NCBI RefSeq assembly: GCF_040361275.1
Contig: NZ_APNH01000002.1
Coordinates: forward strand, 868,001 to 932,000
DNA: 64,000 bases
Origin: Salinisphaera sp. T31B1
Lineage (GTDB): Bacteria; Pseudomonadota; Gammaproteobacteria; Nevskiales; Salinisphaeraceae
Reading direction: 5' to 3'
The position numbers and the translations under genes were made by a program. The notes under the pieces are model-generated. The model saw nothing but the letters and a program-made list of their open reading frames with translations. It was not told the DNA's origin and did no database searches. Positions 48,599 through 57,385 of the stretch are shown one piece after another; position 1 is the stretch's first letter; every line of letters begins with the position of its first letter.

Positions 48599-49120
48599 AT
48601 GCAATCTAGAGCGGTAGAACTGCTGGTCGGTTTCTTTGTCTGTCTCGGCATCGCCGCGATTTTCATTCTGACCATGCGGGTAAGCAATCTGGCCGACACC
48701 AGCGGTATCTCGGGCTATACCGTGGCCGCCGACTTCAACGATATCGGCGGGCTGAAGGTCGGCTCCCCCGTCAACATGGCCGGCGTGCGCATCGGCCGGG
48801 TGACCGACATCACCCTCGACCAGCAGACGTTTCAGGCCGTGGCCAAGCTGAGCATCAGCGACCAGTACAAGATTCCTAAGGACTCGGACGCGTCGATCCT
48901 GACCTCCGGCCTGCTCGGCGAGCAGTATGTCGGTATCGGCCCGGGCGGCTCCATGGACAACATGAAAGACGGCGACAAGTTCATCATCACGCAGAGTGCG
49001 GTGGTGCTCGAAAACCTGATCGGCCAGTTCATGACCACCATGGGCAGCGATAGCGGCGGCGGGGGCGGAAGCGGTGGCCAGAACAACGGTGGCCAGGCCC
49101 CGGCCGGCAACAACTTCTAG
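48599..49120 (+). CDS. mlaD: Phospholipid transport substrate-binding protein MlaD (MCE domain)
   Basis: This 173-aa protein has one N-terminal membrane helix (VELLVGFFVCLGIAAIFILTM) and a single MCE domain (about residues 35-120, GYTVAADFNDIGGLKVGSPV). A hydrophobic pore-helix follows (VVLENLIGQFMTTM), then a Gly/Asn-rich tail. MlaD hexamers form the periplasmic lipid tunnel. Confidence 0.95.
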   Translation: MQSRAVELLVGFFVCLGIAAIFILTMRVSNLADTSGISGYTVAADFNDIGGLKVGSPVNMAGVRIGRVTDITLDQQTFQAVAKLSISDQYKIPKDSDASILTSGLLGEQYVGIGPGGSMDNMKDGDKFIITQSAVVLENLIGQFMTTMGSDSGGGGGSGGQNNGGQAPAGNNF

Positions 49121-49173
49121 TCGCCGGTTGGCCCCCGCACCGGCTTCACCCAGGCCGAGTTAAGGGCCGATTC

Positions 49174-49854
49174 ATGGATCTGTCTCGATACTCGATGGCA
49201 ACCTCACCGGACCAAAACATGGACCACACTATGTCGCGCTGGAAATCCTCGATTACCCGCCTGCTTGCGATCGCCCTGCTCGTGCCCGGCCTCGCGCTGG
49301 CGGCTCCGACGCCGCCCGATCAGTTGGCCAAACAGACCGTGCAGGATGTGCTGTCGCGCATGGACGGCCATCGGGCGGAATTGCGCAACAATCCTCAGCA
49401 GCTGTATGCGCTGATCAACGAAGAGCTGCTGCCGCTGGTCGATCTGCCGTACATGTCGCAGCTCGTCCTCGGCCGGGCCTGGCGTACCGCCACGCCGGAT
49501 CAGCGCCAGCGCTTCCAGACAGCGTTCAAGAACATGCTGATCCGCACGTACGGCAACGGACTGCTGGCCTTCGACGACGATACCGATATCGAGTATCAGC
49601 CGGTGCGGGCCGCCGACGATGCCAAGGACGTGACCTTCCGCGCGATCGTCACCACCGACGACGGCACCAAGACGCCGGTGACCTTCCAGATGCACATCGT
49701 CAACGACGAATGGAAGATCTACGACGGCAGTGTCGGCAACCTGTCGTTCGTGACCAACTATCGCGGTCAGTTCAACTCGCAGATTCGCAACGGCGGGCTG
49801 GAGCAGCTGATCGAACGGATGGAATCGCGTTATAACGGCGGCAGCGGCAGCTGA
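49174..49854 (+). CDS. mlaC: Periplasmic phospholipid-binding protein MlaC
   Basis: MlaC shuttles phospholipid between MlaA at the outer membrane and MlaFEDB. The mature domain matches Tol2/MlaC proteins (LPLVDLPYMSQLVLGRAWRTATPDQRQRF). The signal peptide is ITRLLAIALLVPGLALA. AAGGG 8 nt before ATG 49174 favours that start, which adds about 19 residues before the signal core; ATG 49231 would give a normal signal peptide but has no visible ribosome binding site. No mlaA is in the window. Confidence 0.92.
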   Translation: MDLSRYSMATSPDQNMDHTMSRWKSSITRLLAIALLVPGLALAAPTPPDQLAKQTVQDVLSRMDGHRAELRNNPQQLYALINEELLPLVDLPYMSQLVLGRAWRTATPDQRQRFQTAFKNMLIRTYGNGLLAFDDDTDIEYQPVRAADDAKDVTFRAIVTTDDGTKTPVTFQMHIVNDEWKIYDGSVGNLSFVTNYRGQFNSQIRNGGLEQLIERMESRYNGGSGS

Positions 49855-49857
49855 TCC

Positions 49858-50169
49858 GTGGACACGCCTGAAGAGATCGACGCCAATCGCGAACTGGTGC
49901 ATCTGACCGGCGAACTCGACGCCGAGACCGTGCCACGCCGGCTGCGCGAGTCCGAAGACTGGTTCGAGCGCGGCGAGGAAACGATCATCGATCTATCGGG
50001 CGTGACTCGGGCCGACAGTGCAGGGGTGGCGCTCCTGCTCGAATGGGTGCGCGATGCGCATGCCAATCAAGCGTCGCTCAGCTTCGTCAACGCCCCGGCG
50101 CAGATGCGGGCAATCATCGACTTCTGTGCGCTCAACGACGTCATTCGCCTTAGACGACAGCGGTTGTAG
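49858..50169 (+). CDS. mlaB: STAS domain protein MlaB
   Basis: This 103-aa cytoplasmic STAS protein stabilises MlaF. The STAS core ETIIDLSGVTRADSAGVALLLEWVRDA is complete, including the Thr/Ser surface region. The GTG start is 3 nt after the mlaC stop. A terminator follows, ending the mla operon. Confidence 0.9.
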   Translation: MDTPEEIDANRELVHLTGELDAETVPRRLRESEDWFERGEETIIDLSGVTRADSAGVALLLEWVRDAHANQASLSFVNAPAQMRAIIDFCALNDVIRLRRQRL

Positions 50170-50200
50170 AACCACGCCCGCCTGCAACCGGCTCCGCGAT

Positions 50201-50228
50201 GGCCGGCCTCGATGAGGCCGGCCTTTTT
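50201..50228 (+). terminator. Rho-independent terminator of the mla operon
   Basis: GGCCGGCCTC (50201-50210) pairs with GAGGCCGGCC (50214-50223) around a GAT loop, followed by five T. It also separates the operon from the convergent acetoacetyl-CoA synthetase gene. Confidence 0.88.
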
Positions 50229-50261
50229 CATACAGCGGAATCTGCGGCGATAGCGTGCGGC

Positions 50262-52235
50262 TCAGCCGCGCGGCACCTCGAGCGCATCGATCGCCGCGAT
50301 CTCTTCGAGCGCCTCGGGATTGGCGATTGCTTGGGTATTGTCAACACGCATACCGCGCAGCAACTTGGCCACCGCCACCTCGACCTTCTTGCCGCTGCGT
50401 GTGTACGGCAGCGCCGAGACGGGCGCGATCACTGCTGGCACATGCCGGGGGCTGGCCTGTTCACGCAGGCGTCGACGGATCGCATCGGCCAGGGTCTGAT
50501 CGAACTCGTGGCCTTCGTTGACCACGACCAGCATGACGATCCGGTTGTCTTCGCCGTATGGCTGTGCCACGACCAGGGTATCGGCGATCGCGTCCATGGT
50601 CTCGACCTGACGATAGATCTCTGCCGTACCGATCCGGATTCCCCCGACATTGAGCGTGGCATCGCTGCGCCCGTAGATGATCGCCCCGCCCTGCGGTGTG
50701 AACAGCACGTAATCACCGTGCGACCAGACGCCCTCGAACGTTTCGAAATAGGCCGCCCGATAACGGCTGCCATCGCTGTCGTTCCAGAATTTAACCGGCA
50801 TGGACGGCAGCGGCTGGGTACAGACCAGTTCTCCGCATTCGTCGATGACGGACCGGCCGGATTCGTCGAACGCCTCGGCGGCCACACCCAGCATGCGGCA
50901 CTGAATCTCGCCGCGGCGCACCGCCAGCATCGGGTTGCCACCGATGAAACAGGACACGATATCCGTGCCACCGGCGATCGAGGCCAGCAACACGTCCGTC
51001 TTCACACGTTCGTAGACCCAGTCGAAATCGGCGTCCAGCAGCGGAGAGCCAGTCGAGAAGATCACCCGAAGCGTGCCGAGATCGTGGTTCTCCGATGGCG
51101 TTATATCGGCGTTGCGGCAACCGGCGATCCATTTGGCGCTGGTGCCGAAATGGGTGATCCGCTCGCGCTCGACCACGCCCCAGAGCATGTCCATATCCGG
51201 GTAGCCGGGATTGCCGTCGTAGAGCACGAGCGTGGCGCCGGTCAGCAATCCCGACACATGCCAGTTCCACATCATCCAGCCGCAGGTAGTGAAATAGAAG
51301 AACACGTCCTCGCGATGGATATCGCCATGCAGGATCAATTCCTTGGCATGCTGGAGCAGCGCACCGCCCGCGCCGTGGACAATACACTTGGGCACGCCCG
51401 TAGTGCCCGAGGAAAACAGGATATAAACCGGGTGATCGAATGTCTGCGGCGAGAACGACGGCGCGGCGCCGGCATGCTCGGCCAGGGCATCGGCCCAGGC
51501 GGTCACGCGGCTATCGGTCGAGACCGTACGGCCCTGGTTGGGCGTGACCAGCACGTGGCGGATCGACGGAATGGCCTCGCACAAATCTGCGATGCGCCCG
51601 GTTCGATCGAAATCCTTGCCCCCATAGCGATAGCCATCGACAGTGATCAGCACAGTCGGCTCGATCTGGGCGAACCGATCGACCAGCCCTGCGACCCCGA
51701 AATCCGGCGACGCCGAAGACCAGATTGCACCGAGACTGGCACAGGCCAGCAGCGCCACGATGGGCTCGTGGGTATGCGCCACCACACCGGCTACACGGTC
51801 GCCGGCGCGCACTCCCCGGGCGACGAGCCAAGCTTCCAGCGCACCAACCTCGGCCATCAGTTCGCCGTAGGTCAGCCGAACATCGTCACGCGATTCCGAC
51901 AGGCCCACGATCGCCGTCTTGTCGGCATCGCCATGAATCGCTTCCCTCAGCAGATTCTCCGCGAAGTTCAGGCGTGCCCCGGTAAACCAGCGCGCACCGG
52001 GCATTTGTCTCGAATCCAGCACGGTGTCGCCGCGGTTGGCCGCGATCACACCGGTGTAGTCCCAGATACTGGCCCAGAACGCCTCGAGCGCGTCGATCGA
52101 CCAGGCGTGCAAAGCGTCGTAGTCCGCAAGTTCGACGATATCCCGCTCGGCCAGCCACCGCATGTAGTCGTACAGCCGACTCGCCTGCACGCGCTCGGCG
52201 CTGGGCTGGTAAACGATGGGGTTGGCTTGGCTCAT
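50262..52235 (-). CDS. aacS: Acetoacetyl-CoA synthetase
   Basis: This 657-aa adenylate-forming ligase activates acetoacetate to acetoacetyl-CoA. The AMP-binding motif is ILFSSGTTGVPKC, and the C-terminal lysine lies in LPYTRSGKKVEVAV. The N-terminal ACS-type segment, the TTCGWMMWNWHVSGLLTGAT block and the total length match acetoacetate-CoA ligase rather than acetyl-CoA synthetase. Start chosen at ATG 52235 because AAGGA lies 9 nt before it; another ATG occurs 7 codons upstream. It is last in the IclR-adjacent minus-strand operon. Confidence 0.93.
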   Translation of the reverse strand: MSQANPIVYQPSAERVQASRLYDYMRWLAERDIVELADYDALHAWSIDALEAFWASIWDYTGVIAANRGDTVLDSRQMPGARWFTGARLNFAENLLREAIHGDADKTAIVGLSESRDDVRLTYGELMAEVGALEAWLVARGVRAGDRVAGVVAHTHEPIVALLACASLGAIWSSASPDFGVAGLVDRFAQIEPTVLITVDGYRYGGKDFDRTGRIADLCEAIPSIRHVLVTPNQGRTVSTDSRVTAWADALAEHAGAAPSFSPQTFDHPVYILFSSGTTGVPKCIVHGAGGALLQHAKELILHGDIHREDVFFYFTTCGWMMWNWHVSGLLTGATLVLYDGNPGYPDMDMLWGVVERERITHFGTSAKWIAGCRNADITPSENHDLGTLRVIFSTGSPLLDADFDWVYERVKTDVLLASIAGGTDIVSCFIGGNPMLAVRRGEIQCRMLGVAAEAFDESGRSVIDECGELVCTQPLPSMPVKFWNDSDGSRYRAAYFETFEGVWSHGDYVLFTPQGGAIIYGRSDATLNVGGIRIGTAEIYRQVETMDAIADTLVVAQPYGEDNRIVMLVVVNEGHEFDQTLADAIRRRLREQASPRHVPAVIAPVSALPYTRSGKKVEVAVAKLLRGMRVDNTQAIANPEALEEIAAIDALEVPRG

Positions 52236-52272
52236 GCGGATCGGTCCTTGTGTCATGGCATGGGTCAGGCGT

Positions 52273-53475
52273 TCAGGTTACACCGACAAAGCGATTGCGC
52301 ATGGTGTGCCGGGTCGCGTCCTTGATGCCCAGTGCGTCTTCGCCGATCAGTACGCGCTGAACGTTCTCCGAGCCCTCGCCGACGGTGAGCATGTCGATAT
52401 ACGCCTGCAGGCGCTGGACCGGGTATTCCGCGGTCAGTGCGTTGCCGCCGAACACCTCACGTGCCACGTCCACCGCCAGGCGTGCGGCCTGGGTGGCGAA
52501 ATACTTTCCGCGTGAGGCGATACGCGTGGATGTGCGAGCCTGGTCCATGGTCCAGCCGATCCGGCGTGCCATCAGACGCGCGGCCTCGACGTGCACGGTG
52601 GCATCGGCGATACGCTGCTGTACGAGCTGGTGGCGTGCAATCGGCCCGCCGCCGACCACGCGCTCGTTGGCATAGGCGATACTGGCATCCAAGGCGGCCT
52701 GGGCTAGCCCGGTCAGCCGCGCCGACACCGTCAGACGCCCGAATTCCAGCGCGTTCATGGCGATACCGAACCCCTTGCCCTCTTCGCCGAGCCGGTTGGC
52801 CACCGGCACCTTGAAGTCGTCCAGGAACACCGTGCAGGAGCGCAGACTTTTGGACAGCCCCGGCATGTCGATCGGCTGCGCGCTATAGCCTTCGAACTTC
52901 TTCGGCTCGACAATGAAGGCGGTGATGCCGCGGTGCGCGGGTTCGGCCCTGGGATCGGTCTTGGCGAACAACACGCCCACGTCGGCAGCGTGCGAGAAGG
53001 TAATCCACATCTTGGAGCCGTTGAGCAGATAATAATCGCCCTCTCGTCGTGCGGTGGTACGCATCGCACCCGCCGGATCCGAGCCGCCGCCGGCCTCGGA
53101 CAACGCGAACATGCCGATCGAGCGCCCGGCGATCAAATCGGGCACGAAGCGCTCGATCTGCTCTTGGCTGCCCCAGTTGTAGATTGTGTACGGACAGGTC
53201 GCACACTGCATGTTCATCGCATAACCGTAGGCCGGGGCGATACGCGAGATCTCCTCGGCGATGATTGACACGGCAAGAAAGCCGGCCTCGCTGCCACCGA
53301 GCGATTCGGGAAACGGCGCGCCGAAAAAGCCCGCTTCACCCATCTCGCGGATCAGGTCATAGGCGAATTCGCCGTTTCGTTCATAGACCTCGGCGTCCTC
53401 GGTCAGGCGACGCTGGGCGAAATCCGCCACGGCATCGCCGAGCGCGACCAGTTCTTCAGGCAGGTCGAAATCCAT
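52273..53475 (-). CDS. Acyl-CoA dehydrogenase
   Basis: This 400-aa FAD enzyme catalyses alpha,beta-dehydrogenation of an acyl-CoA. Visible motifs are FALSEAGGGSDPAGAMRTTA (flavin site), NGSKMWITFSHAADVG, and the C-terminal LTVGEGSENVQRVLIG segment holding the probable catalytic Glu. The substrate is not evident. In the context of a dicarboxylate-type cluster it may act on a methylsuccinyl- or glutaryl-like CoA ester. It lies 10 nt after the TRAP permease gene. Confidence 0.88.
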   Translation of the reverse strand: MDFDLPEELVALGDAVADFAQRRLTEDAEVYERNGEFAYDLIREMGEAGFFGAPFPESLGGSEAGFLAVSIIAEEISRIAPAYGYAMNMQCATCPYTIYNWGSQEQIERFVPDLIAGRSIGMFALSEAGGGSDPAGAMRTTARREGDYYLLNGSKMWITFSHAADVGVLFAKTDPRAEPAHRGITAFIVEPKKFEGYSAQPIDMPGLSKSLRSCTVFLDDFKVPVANRLGEEGKGFGIAMNALEFGRLTVSARLTGLAQAALDASIAYANERVVGGGPIARHQLVQQRIADATVHVEAARLMARRIGWTMDQARTSTRIASRGKYFATQAARLAVDVAREVFGGNALTAEYPVQRLQAYIDMLTVGEGSENVQRVLIGEDALGIKDATRHTMRNRFVGVT

Positions 53476-53485
53476 ATCGGTCTCC

Positions 53486-54775
53486 TCAGTGACTCATCAG
53501 ATTGGGAAGCAGCAGCGAAATCTGCGGAAACGCCAGTAACAGGGCCAGCACGGCAGCCTCGACCAGCAGAAACGGCGCGACGCCGCGGAAACAATCGGCC
53601 AGCGGTACGCGGGTCACCCCGGAGGTAACGAACACGTTCAGACCCAGTGGGGGCGTGACCAGGCCGATCTCCACGGTCTTGGTGATGATGATTCCGTACC
53701 AGATGCCGTCGAAACCGAGCTGGGTGATCAGCGCATGCGTGACCGGTACGGTCAGTACGAGGATCGCGATCTGATCCATGAACATGCCGAGCACGAGATA
53801 GACGAGCACCAGCAGACCCATCACCATCCAAGGCGACAGTCCGGCATGCTGGATCGCATCGAACAGCGACTGGGTAGCCTGGGTCAGGGTCAGGAAATAG
53901 CCGAACATCATCGCGCCGATGACGATGGTCACGATCATGACCGTGGTGCCGAGCGTGTCCTCGAGTGCGGCCACGAAGCGGGCGCGATCCATGCGCCGCA
54001 TGATCAGCGTGATGACCAGTGCGGCCGCCGCGCCGACCGCGCCGATCTCGGTCGGTGTGGCCGCGCCGCCGTACAGCCCGCCGACGATGAGCAGCATCAG
54101 CAGCATTACGGGCCAGACCGGCCCGAGCGCACGGGTGGCCGCGCCCAGATCGAACGACGGCTGTGCGGGCATCTTGTCCGGATGCCGCCAGCCGATCCAC
54201 ATGATGGTTGCGATATAGCCGGCGGCCGTGAGTACGCCCGGCAACAGACCGGCAATCAGCAGCTTGCCCACCGACAGCTCGGTGAGAATGCCGTAAATGA
54301 TGAGCACGATGCTCGGCGGAATCATGATCGCGAGCGTGCCGGAGATGGCGATGATGCCCACCGACAGCCGCCGGTCGTAGCCGACCTCGCGCATGGACGG
54401 ATAGGCAGCTGCCGACATCGTCGCCGAGCTGGCCGTGCTCGAACCGATAATCGCTGCCATGAAGGCACTGGCCATCACGCAGGCCACACCCAAGCCGCCG
54501 CGCAGTCGTCCAAGCCACAGATCACTGGCACGGATGATGTCGCGCGCCATGCCCGACTGGGCCATGAACTGCGCCAGCAATACATACATCGGAATGGTCA
54601 GAAACACGTAGGAAGCCGATACGCTGTGGTAGACGTCGGCCAGATAACTGGCCACGAACGACTCTCCGCCAACCAGGTACAACCCGACGGTCGCCGCGAT
54701 CATCATCGCGAACGCGATCGGCATCTCCATGAGCAGCAGGACGACGAGCACGCCCACGCCGGCCGCCACGATCAC
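53486..54775 (-). CDS. dctM: TRAP transporter large permease (DctM)
   Basis: This 429-aa protein has about 12-14 transmembrane segments and is the main translocation subunit of a Na+-driven TRAP carrier. The family block SGMARDIIRASDLWLGRLRGGLGVACVMASAFMAAI and the PPSIVLIIYGI segment are present. The GTG start overlaps dctQ by 4 bp. Confidence 0.93.
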   Translation of the reverse strand: MIVAAGVGVLVVLLLMEMPIAFAMMIAATVGLYLVGGESFVASYLADVYHSVSASYVFLTIPMYVLLAQFMAQSGMARDIIRASDLWLGRLRGGLGVACVMASAFMAAIIGSSTASSATMSAAAYPSMREVGYDRRLSVGIIAISGTLAIMIPPSIVLIIYGILTELSVGKLLIAGLLPGVLTAAGYIATIMWIGWRHPDKMPAQPSFDLGAATRALGPVWPVMLLMLLIVGGLYGGAATPTEIGAVGAAAALVITLIMRRMDRARFVAALEDTLGTTVMIVTIVIGAMMFGYFLTLTQATQSLFDAIQHAGLSPWMVMGLLVLVYLVLGMFMDQIAILVLTVPVTHALITQLGFDGIWYGIIITKTVEIGLVTPPLGLNVFVTSGVTRVPLADCFRGVAPFLLVEAAVLALLLAFPQISLLLPNLMSH

Positions 54776-55323
54776 GATCGGCCTCCGTGTTCGGCGATAT
54801 CGCGTGCGTCCTCGACCCGTTCGTCGTGCCCGTCGACTCTACGATCGAGGTTGAGCAGTCGCCGCAGCGCATCGACCACAAGGCGCAGCGAAAGCATGCC
54901 GCAACCGACCGGCACCCAGATCGTCGACAGCCACACGGGCCAGTCGATGACGCCGAACATGGCGTCTCCGCCCAGATACTTGTCCAGGGTTCGCACGCCC
55001 GAGAACCACGCGATCGCAGCGAGCACGAGTGCGGCCGCGATCGCGTTGAATGCATGCAGCAGGTTATGTCCACGCACGCCCAGCCAGCGGCCGATGACCG
55101 ACAGCCGAATGAAAGAGCCCCGGCGCTCGCACCAGGGCAAGGCCAGCGTTGCCACCATCACCATCAGATAGTTGGTGGTCAATTCGAACTGAAACGTCAA
55201 CGGGGCGTTGAACAGATAACGGGCGACGACGTCGACGCTGACCAGCACCATCATCGCAACCAGCGCGACGCCCGCCAGCCAGAACAGCGCCACATCGACG
55301 CCGTGGTGAATTCGTTCAAGCAT
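54772..55323 (-). CDS. dctQ: TRAP transporter small permease (DctQ)
   Basis: This 183-aa protein has four transmembrane helices in the DctQ pattern (ALVAMMVLVSVDVVARYLFNAPLTFQFELTTNYL near the N-terminus). It bridges DctM and the binding protein. It is coupled to dctM by overlap and lies 38 bp after dctP. Confidence 0.9.
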   Translation of the reverse strand: MLERIHHGVDVALFWLAGVALVAMMVLVSVDVVARYLFNAPLTFQFELTTNYLMVMVATLALPWCERRGSFIRLSVIGRWLGVRGHNLLHAFNAIAAALVLAAIAWFSGVRTLDKYLGGDAMFGVIDWPVWLSTIWVPVGCGMLSLRLVVDALRRLLNLDRRVDGHDERVEDARDIAEHGGRS

Positions 55324-55361
55324 GAGTATTCCACCGTTGAAAAACAGGCCTCGACGCTGTG

Positions 55362-56399
55362 CTAGTCGGCGGCGCGAACGTGCTCGAGCTCGGATTCATA
55401 GGCATCGATGACCGCCTGCCCGTCGAGCCCACGGTCGGCCATGCGTTTGACCCAGGCCTGCTGGGCCTCGGCATACTTGGGCTCGAGCGCCTGCTGCATG
55501 GCCTCGGGTATTTCGTAGATCGCCATGCCCTGATCGCGGAACTCGGCCAGATCGGTCTGGACTTCGTTTTCGACCACGTCGGCCAGATGGGCAACCGTCT
55601 CGTCGCCGGCCTGATCCACGGCTTTCTTCTCGTCGGCGCTTAGCCCGTCGTAGACTTTCTTGTCCATGACCACCGTGATGCCGAAGCTGCCGAAACGGCC
55701 GTTGGTGCTCAGGCTCTTGGTCACTTCGTTGACCTTGTACGGCGCGATACTGGTCACCGGCAGCACGGTGCCATCAAGCGTGCCGCGCTGAATGGCCAGA
55801 TAGGCGTCCGGCGCGGCCATCGACACCGGATTGGCGCCCACGGCCTGTACCACCAAATTGAGGCTGCCCGTCGAACGCAGCTTGAGCCCTTTCAGATCGG
55901 CCAGCGAAGCCACCGGTCCTCGCTTGAGAACCAGCTGGTACGGCGGCAGCATCACTGCATAGACCGGCACCACGCCGTTGTCGAGAAACTCCTGGCGCAG
56001 CGGCGTATCGCTCTTGAGCAACTGCCAGTAGGCCCGACTGGCCTCGACCGTGTCGCGAACCTCGCCCGGCAGCATCAGCGCACCGTTGAGCGGCAGTTCA
56101 TCACTGACATAGCCGGTGCCGACATAGCCCGCCTGGATCACGCCGTCTTCGATCTTCTGCAGGATCTCGCCGGCTTTGGCGAGCTGCTCGGCAGGGAAGT
56201 GCCGGAAGCTCAGGTCGCCGTCGGTCAGGGTTTCCACCCGATCCATCCACCAGACCGTGCCGTCGGTGGACAGCGTATGCGACAGCGGGAACGAGTCGGC
56301 GAACATCAGCGTGCGCGCCTGCGCCGGCAGGCAGGCCAGGCCGACCAGCAGACACAGCGTCGCCGCCGCCAGGTTCTTGCAAAGAGAATATTTCAACAT
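55362..56399 (-). CDS. dctP: TRAP transporter substrate-binding protein (DctP)
   Basis: This 345-aa periplasmic binding protein has a signal peptide (NLAAATLCLLVGLACLPAQA) and the DctP fold. The carboxylate-binding Arg is in LKGLKLRSTGSLNLVV, followed by GANPVSMAAPDAYLAIQRGTLDG. The ligand should be an organic acid, not specified by sequence. Start chosen at 56399 because GGAGGA stands 5 nt before that ATG; an upstream in-frame start lacks this and the signal. Confidence 0.92.
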   Translation of the reverse strand: MLKYSLCKNLAAATLCLLVGLACLPAQARTLMFADSFPLSHTLSTDGTVWWMDRVETLTDGDLSFRHFPAEQLAKAGEILQKIEDGVIQAGYVGTGYVSDELPLNGALMLPGEVRDTVEASRAYWQLLKSDTPLRQEFLDNGVVPVYAVMLPPYQLVLKRGPVASLADLKGLKLRSTGSLNLVVQAVGANPVSMAAPDAYLAIQRGTLDGTVLPVTSIAPYKVNEVTKSLSTNGRFGSFGITVVMDKKVYDGLSADEKKAVDQAGDETVAHLADVVENEVQTDLAEFRDQGMAIYEIPEAMQQALEPKYAEAQQAWVKRMADRGLDGQAVIDAYESELEHVRAAD

Positions 56400-56481
56400 G
56401 GGATCTCCTCCGTTGATGGAATGAACCGGTGGCCGACCTTCTGGGTGTCGGTCCTCCCGTTCGGAACAGCTTTCTGGCAAA

Positions 56482-57246
56482 TCAGTCGTTACGCTCGAGG
56501 GCAGCCTCGATGCGTTGGCGTGCTTGCATGAGCATCGGGATATAGGTCTTTTCGAAATCGCGCATCGGTACCGCCTGCGCCAGGCCGATGACGTTGAACG
56601 AGCACATCACGCGCCCCTGGTGAAGCACCGGCACCGCAGCCGCACGAATGGTAGCCACCGATTCACGCTCGTTGATCGCATAGCCGCGCGCCCGGGTTTG
56701 CTCGAGCAGTGCATCGAGCGCCGGCCGGTCTGTTGCTGCACGGTCATCGGCATCGTCGCTTGCGATCAAAGTTTCGATGATGGCGTTGCGCTGCTCGGCA
56801 TCGCAGAACGCCAGATACACGCGACCGATCGCGGTCAGCATCACCGACACACGCGTTCCGATCTTGCGGTTGACCGAGAAGCTGCCCGGCCGACGGTTCG
56901 TATCGGCGATGACCATCTTGCCGGCCTGGTAGAACGCCAGGTCCGACGGCCAGCCAGTGGCATCCCTAAGTTCCTGGAGAATCGGCGCGGCAGCCGCCAG
57001 CAATGCTTCATCGGCCTGATAGTTGTTCGACAGCGACAAGGTGCGTGCCGTGACCAGATATTCGCGGCTGTCGGCGGTGACCGTTACATAGCCGCCGTGG
57101 CGCAGCGTATCCAGTACGCGTAGCGCCGAGGCCTTGGGCAGACCGGTCTCGGCCTGGATATCGGTCAGACGCGCCGGGCCCAGACGGTTGACCGCCTCGA
57201 GGACCTTGAGTCCTCGCATTAAAGCCGTGATCGGCGCATAGGCCAT
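56482..57246 (-). CDS. IclR family transcriptional regulator
   Basis: This 254-aa regulator has an N-terminal winged helix (about residues 10-70, LTDIQAETGLPKASALRVLDTLRHGGY) and a C-terminal effector-binding domain (about 85-250) ending in QARQRIEAAL. It lies between the TRAP operon on its own strand and the divergent CoA-transferase operon, so it is the likely local regulator of both. Repeated GTTTCA motifs just before its ATG may be its operator, giving autoregulation. Confidence 0.92.
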   Translation of the reverse strand: MAYAPITALMRGLKVLEAVNRLGPARLTDIQAETGLPKASALRVLDTLRHGGYVTVTADSREYLVTARTLSLSNNYQADEALLAAAAPILQELRDATGWPSDLAFYQAGKMVIADTNRRPGSFSVNRKIGTRVSVMLTAIGRVYLAFCDAEQRNAIIETLIASDDADDRAATDRPALDALLEQTRARGYAINERESVATIRAAAVPVLHQGRVMCSFNVIGLAQAVPMRDFEKTYIPMLMQARQRIEAALERND

Positions 57247-57250
57247 AAAA

Positions 57251-57276
57251 GTTTCACTGGATGAACCAACGTTTCA
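57251..57276. promoter_or_regulatory. Candidate IclR operator in the divergent region
   Basis: GTTTCA occurs at 57251-57256 and again at 57271-57276, exactly 20 bp (two helical turns) apart. TGAACC at 57262-57267 forms an imperfect palindrome with the first copy (GTTTCA-N5-TGAACC). The site begins 5 bp from the regulator start codon. The assignment is inference. Confidence 0.4.
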
Positions 57277-57385
57277 AAAATTATTGCAGCTTGGTGGCAC
57301 CCATGCAAGACTTGGCATCAATAAAGCCGCTGGCCGGCCCGCCGCCCCTCGGCGCCGGCAGGCAACCCATAGGCAAGGAGTCCGG

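Noticed and set aside
50199-52325. 708-codon open frame opposite acetoacetyl-CoA synthetase
   Set aside because: Antisense shadow; the synthetase reading is conserved throughout.
57295-57300. TGGCAC, a possible sigma-54 -24 element upstream of the CoA transferase
   Set aside because: No TTGC -12 element at the required spacing, and IclR regulators normally work with sigma-70.
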